Shown here piece by piece: positions 42,601-49,410 of a DNA stretch of 64,000 nt; within the stretch, counting starts at the first letter, position 1; the number at the start of each line of letters is the position of its first letter. This stretch comes from Streptomyces sp. NRRL F-2580. Lineage in GTDB: Bacteria; Actinomycetota; Actinomycetes; Streptomycetales; Streptomycetaceae. The stretch spans positions 60,877-124,876 of the forward strand of contig NZ_JOIR01000033.1 of NCBI RefSeq assembly GCF_000720115.1. The letters run 5' to 3'. A model generated the notes under the pieces. The model worked only from the letters and a program-made list of their open reading frames with translations, had not been told where the DNA came from and ran no database searches. Both the position numbers and the translations under genes were made by a program.

Positions 42601-45508
42601 CCAGCGCGGTCACCGCGGCCCACAGCTCGTCGACGGTGAGTCCGGGCGGGGCGCCGGGGCCGCCCTGGCCGCGGAGCTCCTCGTAGCCGAGCCAGGAGGT
42701 GAACACGTCCTCGTACAGCCGGGCCGGACTGAGGGCGCGGCCCGCTCCGGCGACCGCCCGCAGCTGGTCCTGGCTGAGGTCGGCGACGAAGGAGAGCAGC
42801 CGGGGGTTGCGGCAGAGCATCAGCAGGTCGGGGATGTTGCGCAGGAGCTGGAAACGCTGGTCGGCCGCGCGCTCGTCGCCGTAGCCGCGGACCAGGTAGG
42901 AGCGGATCTGCGCGGGGGTGAAGCCCTCGACGGACAGGATGCGGCGCTGCGGCAGCAGGCCGACGCGCTCGCCGAGCGCGGTGAGGACCTGGGCGTGCGA
43001 CTTGAAGTGCTGGGTGCGGCTGCTGACCACGATCTTGGCGTTGTCGACGGCGGCGTCGAGGAGGACTTGGAGGTGGTCGGCGGCCCGGTCGTAGCTGACC
43101 CGGTGGACGAGTTCGTCGAAGCCGTCGAAGAGCAGGACCACGCGGCCCTGGGCGAGCATGTAGCGCAGGGCCCGCAGGTCGATGGTGTCGACGTCGTGGC
43201 TCGCGAGGTGGGCGGCGACGAGGCCTTCGAGGCTGTGCGCCCGGTCGAGGGTGTTGAGCGGGATCAGCAGCGGCGTCAGGTGCGGGAGCTGCTCGGGGAT
43301 GCGGCGGGCCAGCTCGCGCAGGGCGAAGGTCTTGCCGTGTCCGAAGTCGCCGAGGAGCAGGACGAAGCGGCCGTGGTCGGACTCCAGCAGTTCCAGCAGC
43401 TCCTCGACCAGTCCGTCACGTTCCTGGCCGTCGCTGCGGTCGGCGTCCCGGTAGCGCTGGGGGAGGTAGAGGCCCGGCGGGTACTGTTCGCCGGCCGCGA
43501 GCCGGGCGGTCTGCGCGGCGACGTAACCGCGCAGGTCGAGCAGGCCCTGGAACTCGATGAAACTGCGCACCCGTACGCGTACGCCGTGGCCGGCCGCCCG
43601 CTGCCGCAGCCCGCTCGCGGGGGCTTCGCCCGCGTACACCAGGACGGCCTCGGAACCGGTGTCGGTCGCGTGCACCTGGGCGATGAAGCGGTCGATCTCG
43701 TCCTCGGTGGGGGTGCCGGGGTGGACGGCGATGCGCTGCTGCCGGACGACTCCGTCCTCCTGCTCCCGCCAGGTGGCCATGATCTGCGCCATGTCGGCCG
43801 GCTCGCGGCGCGGGACGTCGCGCAGCCGTACGCCCTCCCTGCGCACCCGGCAGATCTCCTTGACCCGCTCGATGAGCGCAGCGGCCGGATCCTCCAGCTG
43901 GGCCCTCCCCTGGGTGTGCTCGACGGTGATGACGGCGGGCAGTTCGGGGACGGGGAAGACCCGGCGGGTCTGCCTCCAGTCGCCGGGGAAGTGCTCGCTC
44001 GCGGCCGTGATCCGGTCGTCCCAGCGGGTGGCTCCGTCCGCGGTGACCCGCAGGAGCTGGAAACGGGCGGGGGCGGCCGAACCGAAGAGCGGCAGTTCGC
44101 CGGCGGCGCCGGGCAGCCGGGTGTGGCTGGGGACCCCGGTGAGGGTGCGCGGGCCGCCGGTCGGGCCGTGCAGCAGCAGGTGCAGCCGCGGGGCGGCGAG
44201 CCGGGCGAAGGTGTCGGCGTCCCGGAGGCCGCCGGGGCCGCCGACCGCGTCGCCGGGGCGGCGGCCGTCGGTGAGCGGATGGCGGAGCGCTCCGATGCGC
44301 AGCCAGCCCTCCTCCTCGTAGCGGCGCATGGCCTCGGCGAACCAGGCGGCCTGGTCGCGGCCGATGTACCCGTACTGCTCCTCCGGGCGGTGGCTGTAGG
44401 CCATGGAGGAGTTGAAGCCGGCGACGACCGTGCTCAGTTCCGGCACCGGGAAGAGGGTCCAGGGCTGATCGCTGTCGAAGACGGTGTCCAGCCCCTGGTA
44501 AAGGCCGCGGAAGAGCCGGGTGTAGTGGCGCCACTTGGGCCAGTACGGCGGCTGGGGCGCGACCTCGTCGGCCTCACAGGTGTGGAAGTAGGCCTGGGAC
44601 GCGGCCTGGTTCACGTCCTGGGCGCCCGGTACCACCATCACGCGCTGGGGCGACAGGTCGAGCTGGGACCGCAGGGCGGTCAGGAAGCTGAGGGCCTGGT
44701 CGCACTCGCGCGGACTGCCGGAGGCGGTGAGGTCGCCGGTCACCACCATCAGGTCGGGGGCGGGAGCGCCCGCGTCCCTGAGCATGATCAGGTCGCCGCG
44801 GATCTGCCGGCTGAGCGCGTCGGGCTCGCGCCCGCGCCCGAAGTCGGGCCCGGCCAGGTGCAGCACGGTGACCGCGTCCTGGGCCCGGCCGCCGTCGGCC
44901 GGGGAGGCCTGCGGGTAGAGCGGCGCCCGGGCGGGGCGCCGGCGGCCCGCCCAGCCGGGGCCGGCGAGGACGCTCGGCTGCGGCCGGGCCGGGTTCGGCT
45001 GCTCGGGGTGGCGGACGGGGACGGGGCCGCCACCGGGGTAGCCGGGCCGCCGGCCCGGGCGGGCGTGTCCGTCGACGGCCTGCTCGACGCGGGTCAACAG
45101 CAGGGAGCGGGCGGCGTCGATGTCGGCCACGCCCACCAGGTCGACGTAGGTGATGGTGGCGAGCAGTCCCTCGATCGGCATCTCGTCGACGCGTACGGTC
45201 AGCAGGCGCCTTTCGGGGGACTCCGGCGATGCGCGGAGCGCGGCCTGCCATTCCATGCGGCCGTAGGTGGAGCGTTCGTAATGGCGGGACAGCACGGCGA
45301 TCACGGCCCGGGACTCGCTGACACCGCGGTCCATGAAGTCTATGAAATTGGTACCCGGTACGAAGTCCCAGGCCTGCACGACCGTGCGGTAGCCGGCTTC
45401 CTCCAGGGTCCAGGCGATCCATGCGGCCCATGGTTCATCGGCCGGCGAGTAGCTGATGAAGAAGTCGAACTCTCTTGCGGGAGCGCCGAATTGCCCATCC
45501 GTCATCAT
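39668..45508 (-). CDS. TIR / pseudo-phosphoesterase / NACHT / pentapeptide / WD40 receptor
   Basis: A 1,946-aa multidomain protein. TIR domain about 13-140 (FDFFISYSPADEPWAAWIAW; putative catalytic Glu in YGRMEWQAAL). Calcineurin-like phosphoesterase domain about 215-460 whose metal motifs are altered: LHLAGPDFG, VVTGDLT (kept), VVPGAQDVN in place of NHD, ALRHPL in place of HH, HGPTG in place of HGHTH. NACHT about 700-1000 (Walker A LLLGDFGHGKTFAL, Walker B VVLLFDGFDEL). Pentapeptide repeats about 1110-1230 (ANLSGARLRGTRLTGARLDR). About 15 WD40 units from 1265 to 1890, enough for two propellers. The ending GEFWHVVGMSRFTPGELDEY is a conserved tail of actinobacterial NACHT-WD40 proteins. TIR domains in defence cleave NAD+ or make signals. 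Starts at 45508 (MMTDGQ) or 45517. Confidence 0.9.
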   Translation of the reverse strand: MMTDGQFGAPAREFDFFISYSPADEPWAAWIAWTLEEAGYRTVVQAWDFVPGTNFIDFMDRGVSESRAVIAVLSRHYERSTYGRMEWQAALRASPESPERRLLTVRVDEMPIEGLLATITYVDLVGVADIDAARSLLLTRVEQAVDGHARPGRRPGYPGGGPVPVRHPEQPNPARPQPSVLAGPGWAGRRRPARAPLYPQASPADGGRAQDAVTVLHLAGPDFGRGREPDALSRQIRGDLIMLRDAGAPAPDLMVVTGDLTASGSPRECDQALSFLTALRSQLDLSPQRVMVVPGAQDVNQAASQAYFHTCEADEVAPQPPYWPKWRHYTRLFRGLYQGLDTVFDSDQPWTLFPVPELSTVVAGFNSSMAYSHRPEEQYGYIGRDQAAWFAEAMRRYEEEGWLRIGALRHPLTDGRRPGDAVGGPGGLRDADTFARLAAPRLHLLLHGPTGGPRTLTGVPSHTRLPGAAGELPLFGSAAPARFQLLRVTADGATRWDDRITAASEHFPGDWRQTRRVFPVPELPAVITVEHTQGRAQLEDPAAALIERVKEICRVRREGVRLRDVPRREPADMAQIMATWREQEDGVVRQQRIAVHPGTPTEDEIDRFIAQVHATDTGSEAVLVYAGEAPASGLRQRAAGHGVRVRVRSFIEFQGLLDLRGYVAAQTARLAAGEQYPPGLYLPQRYRDADRSDGQERDGLVEELLELLESDHGRFVLLLGDFGHGKTFALRELARRIPEQLPHLTPLLIPLNTLDRAHSLEGLVAAHLASHDVDTIDLRALRYMLAQGRVVLLFDGFDELVHRVSYDRAADHLQVLLDAAVDNAKIVVSSRTQHFKSHAQVLTALGERVGLLPQRRILSVEGFTPAQIRSYLVRGYGDERAADQRFQLLRNIPDLLMLCRNPRLLSFVADLSQDQLRAVAGAGRALSPARLYEDVFTSWLGYEELRGQGGPGAPPGLTVDELWAAVTALAWRLWESGRSALRLDELTETVATTLSELTESPLTPSERAQAVGAGSLLVRSDDGVFQFIHGSVIEWLVAREAARQLARGRHTLLHARPFSQLAVEFFCDLADHEQCARWVRDALDSPGRGINDAARANAVRISDRLRVPANAVLRGARLAGEDLSHRDFSGVDLSDADLTDARLIGANLSGARLRGTRLTGARLDRADLSRADLTGANLSRARLIRADLRGASLTGSRWHRAALIDVTMDDTVRSAPELRTASIAPGMPVDAGFRPSAVGVPYGFGMRTSRLPEPIAYSADGELLAVGSEDGSILVCGADDGRAVRTLQGHEGRVYAVKFRPDVIATGGSDGAVRLWDPVTGACRHSLEVHPDGVWPVSFDAAGTLLATGDREGLVTVWDVATGAPVHRLPGHTAPVYTAVYGPGGILLTGDATAKVRLWDLATGHCVREMDGHQGAVYRARFSPDGTLFATADRGEGGNGGTVRIWRTADARLLHEFTGHTGRVYVLDFHPEGNLLASGCTDGQVRLWDPVVGTPAGILERGTGAVYQVLFGDEGRLLAACDSNGAVRLWTVTTGRPHGYTVALHPQQPAEHRGTAWACAFRPGDSQLLTVGNDGGAQIWDSATGQGKRILRGHGRRISGVAFSADGTQLAAAGNDGVVRLWETRTGRRTDELSGRGDRLVSAAFSPVGPLLATASNDGDMYLWDPAGGEYLRELDAETEHVWAEAFNTDGSLLATANDDDSVRVWFRPTGSPVSSLTGHRGRVRSIAFRSDADVLATGCDDSVVRVWDARSGRLMEELGGSSGHADRVYGVAYGPGSAWLASASWDGSAIVWRDGQAGPRLRGRGGRLWAVAAHPSRPLLAVGGDDRSVCLWNAGTGEHITDLVGHTGRVLSLAFSPDGTTLASGAEDGTVRLWNLPADGSPPSPRATLMGMAGGWAALTPSGGYKYEGDVAGEFWHVVGMSRFTPGELDEYLPGIHRLPLGEEL

Positions 45509-45605
45509 GGGAACCATGGTAGGAGTCACCCCGCCCGAACGGGCCTGTCCGGATCCGTCCGGGCCGCCTGACGGCCGACCGCGCGTACGTGCGAATCTGT
45601 TCGAC

Positions 45606-46793
45606 GTGTCCCTCCTCAAACGGCTGCATCCACTGGACTGGCTGGCCGGCGGCCTGCTGACCCTCGGCGTCCTGTGCGTCGCCACGGGTCTGCTGCCCGC
45701 CGCGCCCGCCGGCGACGTGATGGAGCGCATCGGTCCGCTGCTGGTGTTCCTCGCGACGGTCATCGTCCTCGCCGAGCTGACCGGCAAGGCGGAGGTCTTC
45801 GACGTGGTCGCCACGTGGGTGGCGCGGGCGGGCCGGGGGAACTATCCCCTCCTGTTCGGGCTGTGCGTGCTGTTCGCGTCCGTCACCACCATCGCCCTCA
45901 ACCTGGACACCACGGCGGTGCTGCTCACCCCGGTGATGCTGTCGCTGGCGACCCGGGTGGGCATCGCGGCCGTACCGCTGGCCATGACCACGGTCTGGCT
46001 GGCCAACACGGCGAGCCTGCTGCTGCCCGTGTCGAACCTGACGAACCTCCTGGCCGCGGACCGGGTGGCCCTGTCCCCGGCGGAGATGGCCGCCACCATG
46101 TGGGCCCCGCAGCTGGCGGCCATCGCGGTCACGATGGCCTGCCTGTGGGGCTTCTACTGGCGCCTGGGACGCCGTGGCGAGCTCCGCTACGAGCCGCCGT
46201 CGGCGCCGCGCCCCGCGGACCGGGTCCTGTTCCGGGTGTGCGCGGTGGCGTGTACCGGCTTCCTGCTGGCGATCCTCGCCGACGTGCCGTTGTGGTCGGC
46301 CTCGATGACGGCCGCCCTGATCGTGGTGGTGGCCTTCGCGGTGCGCAGCCGGGAGACGCTGCGCCTCTCCCTGGTCCCCTGGCGGCTCCTCGTCCTCGTC
46401 CCGGGGATGTTCCTGGTGGTGGAGACCGTCAACGCGCACGGACTGCACGAGATGCTGGCGACCGCGGTGGGGTCCGACAACGGGTTCTTCGGAATGCTGA
46501 GGTCCGCGGCGGTCGGAGCGGGCTTCTCCAACGCGCTGAACAACCTTCCGGCCTACATGGCGGCCGAGGCGGCCATCCCCGAGGCCAACCACCACCAGCT
46601 GCTCGCACAGCTCATAGGCGTCAACGTGGGACCGGTGATCACCCCGTGGGCCTCCCTGGCCACCCTGCTGTGGTTCGAGCGGTGCCGCTGGCACGGCACG
46701 CGGATCGAGCTGGGCCGCTTCCTCGGTACCGGGCTGGTCCTGGCGGTGACGGGCACGCTGGCGGCCACGGTGGCACTCGCGGCCGCCACCTGA
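45606..46793 (+). CDS. ArsB/SLC13-type permease
   Basis: A 395-aa membrane protein from the GTG at 45606 (VSLLKRLHPLDWLAGGLL), chosen because homologues begin this way and it avoids overlap with the divergent receptor gene; the frame stays open to 45456. Ten or eleven membrane helices are predicted. The ArsB/ion-transporter-superfamily hallmarks NLDTTAVLLTPVMLSLA and the re-entrant GFSNALNNLPAYMA are clear. Likely substrate is an anion such as arsenite or a carboxylate; no ars regulator or reductase lies nearby, so arsenic is not assured. Confidence 0.85.
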   Translation: MSLLKRLHPLDWLAGGLLTLGVLCVATGLLPAAPAGDVMERIGPLLVFLATVIVLAELTGKAEVFDVVATWVARAGRGNYPLLFGLCVLFASVTTIALNLDTTAVLLTPVMLSLATRVGIAAVPLAMTTVWLANTASLLLPVSNLTNLLAADRVALSPAEMAATMWAPQLAAIAVTMACLWGFYWRLGRRGELRYEPPSAPRPADRVLFRVCAVACTGFLLAILADVPLWSASMTAALIVVVAFAVRSRETLRLSLVPWRLLVLVPGMFLVVETVNAHGLHEMLATAVGSDNGFFGMLRSAAVGAGFSNALNNLPAYMAAEAAIPEANHHQLLAQLIGVNVGPVITPWASLATLLWFERCRWHGTRIELGRFLGTGLVLAVTGTLAATVALAAAT

Positions 46794-46810
46794 GCCGTGC
46801 CCGGCGTACC

Positions 46811-46862
46811 ACCCGTAGGTCACGCCACGTGCCGGGACCCGTAGGTCACGCCACGTGCCGGG
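46811..46862. repeat. Perfect 26-bp tandem duplication
   Basis: ACCCGTAGGTCACGCCACGT plus GCCGGG occurs twice in direct succession (46811-46836, 46837-46862). The right copy covers the last codons and stop of the phosphatase gene (…RHVA, stop), so the left copy is an untranslated duplicate of that gene end. Looks like a recent tandem duplication. Confidence 0.8.
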
Positions 46863-47679
46863 TCGCCTCGCCCACCTCCCGCAGCAGGTACGCGAGGGTC
46901 TCGCCGCGCGCCGCCACATAGCTGCGCCCGCTGTCGTCCCCGGCGAAACCGGGCCGGAACCGCGCCCCGGACAGCGTGCGCAGCTCCACCCCCGTCTCGG
47001 CCGCGAGCAGCGCCCCGGTCGGCAGGTCCACGCCCTCGGCCCGGTAGCCGACGAACGCGTCGATCGTGCCGCGCGCCAGCAGGCTCCAGCCGAGCAGCGG
47101 TGCCCACAGCTGCAGCACGCGCCGGCAGCTCAGTTCGAGCACGGCCCGCAGCGCCACCGCCGTCGCGTCGCCGCGCCGCACGGCGTACCCCTGGGTCCAG
47201 GCGACGACGGGCCCGGGGCGCGGGAGCTCGGGGGCGGGGCCGGGCAGCGCGCCGGACGCCCCGTGGGCCCCGCGGCCCCTGACCGCGTGCCAGGTCTGCC
47301 CGGTGACCGGCTCGTGCACCACGCCCATCACCGGGGCGCCGTCCAGGCACAGCCCGATGCCCACGACGTACGCGGGCAGCCCGATCGCGACGTTGTTGCT
47401 GCCGTCCAACGGGTCCACCAGCCAGGTGCGTTCGCCCGCCGCGTCGAGCAGCCCCGCCTCCTCGGACAGGATCCGGTCGTGCGGGAAGTGCCCCCGGATC
47501 CGGCCGAGCACGAGCCTCTCGGCGGCGAGGTCGAGGTCGACCTGCACGTCCCCGGACTCGTCCTTCGTCCGCACGCAGTGCGCCGTGCCGAAGCGTCGGC
47601 GCAGCAGCCCGCCCGCCTCCTCCGCCGCGGCGACGGCGACCCGCCTCTCGCGGTCGAAATCAGGCCCGCTGTTCGGCAT
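46846..47679 (-). CDS. Inositol monophosphatase-family enzyme
   Basis: A 277-aa member of the Li+-sensitive Mg2+ phosphatase family (SuhB/CysQ/HisN). The metal ligands are visible: SEEAG (Glu near residue 77), WLVDPLDGSNN (DPxDG, near 92-99) and YRAEGVDLPTG in the C-terminal region, in place of the usual WD-A/G. The substitution of W-D by RAEGVD makes substrate (inositol phosphate, PAP or histidinol phosphate) uncertain. AGGAGG before the ATG. Last gene of a three-gene operon; its 5' end overlaps the cupin gene by 20 nt. The 3' end carries a 26-bp duplication. Confidence 0.85.
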   Translation of the reverse strand: MPNSGPDFDRERRVAVAAAEEAGGLLRRRFGTAHCVRTKDESGDVQVDLDLAAERLVLGRIRGHFPHDRILSEEAGLLDAAGERTWLVDPLDGSNNVAIGLPAYVVGIGLCLDGAPVMGVVHEPVTGQTWHAVRGRGAHGASGALPGPAPELPRPGPVVAWTQGYAVRRGDATAVALRAVLELSCRRVLQLWAPLLGWSLLARGTIDAFVGYRAEGVDLPTGALLAAETGVELRTLSGARFRPGFAGDDSGRSYVAARGETLAYLLREVGEATRHVA

Positions 47680-48283
47680 CGATCCTCCTGAGGACGGTGT
47701 GGACGCTGCGTACGGTCTGCACGGTGTCGCACAGCCGGCGGGTCGTGCGCCGCGGGCGGCCGTCGAGCGGCCCGAGCGAGAGGTCGGCCTGCCCGGGGAT
47801 CGAGAGCCCGTGCACGAGGGTGGCGGCGGGTTCGGGGCCCTCCAGGGCGGTGGCGTGGAACTCTCCCGCGGCCAGGGAGTAGGTCTCCCCGCCGGAGCTG
47901 ACCTGCGCGGGTCCGGGCTCGCTGCGCACCACCCGGGGGGTGGGGCGGATCTCGTCGACACCGTCGCTCCCGCTCCACACCTCGAACACGCGGTGGGTCG
48001 CGCCCGCTTCGCCGTCGCGCATCGCGGTCGTCCGTACAGGCAGGTTCGCCACCCGCCCGTACAGCACGCGGCTGCGCAGCTCCCAGCTGTGGGCGTGCAT
48101 GGGCGAGGCGTCCGGCTCGGCCCGGTTGCCGGCGTCGAAAAGATGGACGCAGATCCCGCGCCGGCCCTCTCTCAGCAGCGGCAGGCAGAGGAATCCGAGC
48201 GGATGGCGAACGGCACGCAACTCCCTTTCACCGGAGGCGATTTCCTCCAGGGTGACCAGGGTCCTTTCCAACTCGCGGTCCAT
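47660..48283 (-). CDS. Cupin-like protein of unknown function
   Basis: A 207-aa protein with a cupin-type metal-site pattern: MHAHSWELRSRVLYG (two His plus Glu) and later YSLAAGEFHATALEG (third His). The layout resembles cysteine-dioxygenase-like cupins but is not specific enough for an assignment. The N-terminal helix (ELERTLVTLEEIASGERELR) and HPLGFLCLPLL precede the barrel. It sits 18 nt after the two-TM protein and overlaps the phosphatase gene, so the three genes are probably one transcript. Confidence 0.65.
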   Translation of the reverse strand: MDRELERTLVTLEEIASGERELRAVRHPLGFLCLPLLREGRRGICVHLFDAGNRAEPDASPMHAHSWELRSRVLYGRVANLPVRTTAMRDGEAGATHRVFEVWSGSDGVDEIRPTPRVVRSEPGPAQVSSGGETYSLAAGEFHATALEGPEPAATLVHGLSIPGQADLSLGPLDGRPRRTTRRLCDTVQTVRSVHTVLRRIDAEQRA

Positions 48284-48301
48284 GGCACGCGCCGCAGCGC
48301 A

Positions 48302-49246
48302 TCACCTCCTGTAAGGGTCCTCCGCGTGCAGCGCCTTCTCGATGATCTTGCCGATGTCGCTGTCGGTGAAGAAGCGCGGCAGCGGAAGCCGCAGGTCGTC
48401 GAAGAGCGTGCGCACCTCGTCGACGGTTGGCTCCTGGCCGAGGGGCGACGCGACGCGCAGATCGAGCACGGTTGCCTGCTCTCGGCTCTGGTGCAGCTCG
48501 GTGACGTAGTAGTCGTAGAGCGGCTGGCCCCGTTCCACGAGCAGGTTCACCCGGGACTGGTCGTCCTGGGTGATGACGAGGCAGGTCTCGGAAAGGTCGA
48601 AGCGCAGCGTCGGCACGGCGGACGACAGGTGCACGCTGATCTCGAGCGTCGTCAGCTGCCGCTGGTACCAGCAGGCGGCGAGGACCGTCGCGTACGACTC
48701 CCGGCGGACCCGGTCGGTGGTCCACGGGTCGTCGCCGGGGCGCTGCGCGCCGAACATCTGGCGGAAGCGGGCGTAGGCGGCGCAGGCCCGCTCGTCGGCC
48801 GGGTTCACGATGTCGATCTTCACGTTGAGCTGTGAGCGCTGTTCCTTCGCCGCGCGCACGCACAGCGGCAGGGTGACGGCCCGCAGGTAGGTGCCGGTAC
48901 CGCCTTTGAAGTACCAGAGGTTGGTGTGCTGGCGGGCCTTGCGCAGGGCCTCGCCGACCTCGTTGCCCGAGAGCGAGCGCACCATGGCGAGGTCTTCCAG
49001 GGCCCGGCGGGTCCCGCTCATCGCCTCCTGGATGCTCGCGGGCCGGCGCACGCGCTCCACGATCGAGCCGGTGGCGAGCAGACCGAGGACGACCAGGGTG
49101 GCGCCGGAGGCCACGTCGTCGCTGACGACGTCACCGAAGATGTCCAGGAAGCCGACCGCCATCGCGACCAGCAGGGCCACGACGACATCGGCATTGCGCA
49201 GTACCCAGGCCACGAAACGTTCCAGCCGCCCGACGTGCGCCGCCAT
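48302..49246 (-). CDS. Two-TM membrane protein with cytosolic sensor-like domain
   Basis: A 314-aa protein. Two close membrane helices (VVVALLVAMAVGFLDIF and ASGATLVVLGLLATG, residues about 20-65) are followed by a linker and a cytosolic alpha/beta domain (ALRKARQHTNLWYFKGGTG, LNVKIDIVNPADERACAAY, RESYATVLAACWYQ, LTTLEISVHLS). The fold hints at a phospholipase-D-like arrangement but no HKD motif exists. Two-TM helices plus a cytosolic domain is a layout shared by some conflict-system membrane effectors. First gene of the cupin/phosphatase operon. No firm family. Confidence 0.65.
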   Translation of the reverse strand: MAAHVGRLERFVAWVLRNADVVVALLVAMAVGFLDIFGDVVSDDVASGATLVVLGLLATGSIVERVRRPASIQEAMSGTRRALEDLAMVRSLSGNEVGEALRKARQHTNLWYFKGGTGTYLRAVTLPLCVRAAKEQRSQLNVKIDIVNPADERACAAYARFRQMFGAQRPGDDPWTTDRVRRESYATVLAACWYQRQLTTLEISVHLSSAVPTLRFDLSETCLVITQDDQSRVNLLVERGQPLYDYYVTELHQSREQATVLDLRVASPLGQEPTVDEVRTLFDDLRLPLPRFFTDSDIGKIIEKALHAEDPYRR

Positions 49247-49410
49247 CCACGCACCCCCCTCCCCACCCCTGCCCCGATGGTAGGAGATGCCCCGGCGGCG
49301 CCACCAGAGCGCACTCGGGACGGACGGAGCACCGGAGCGGGCACCGGACGCGCGGGGCCGTGGCCGGACGCCCGTTACGATCTTCCCTCTTGATCAACGA
49401 GGGGATGCGA

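Noticed and set aside
45456..45605. N-terminal extension of the permease starting at 45456
   Set aside because: It would overlap the divergent receptor start, is hydrophilic and poor in family pattern; the GTG at 45606 gives a normal first helix.
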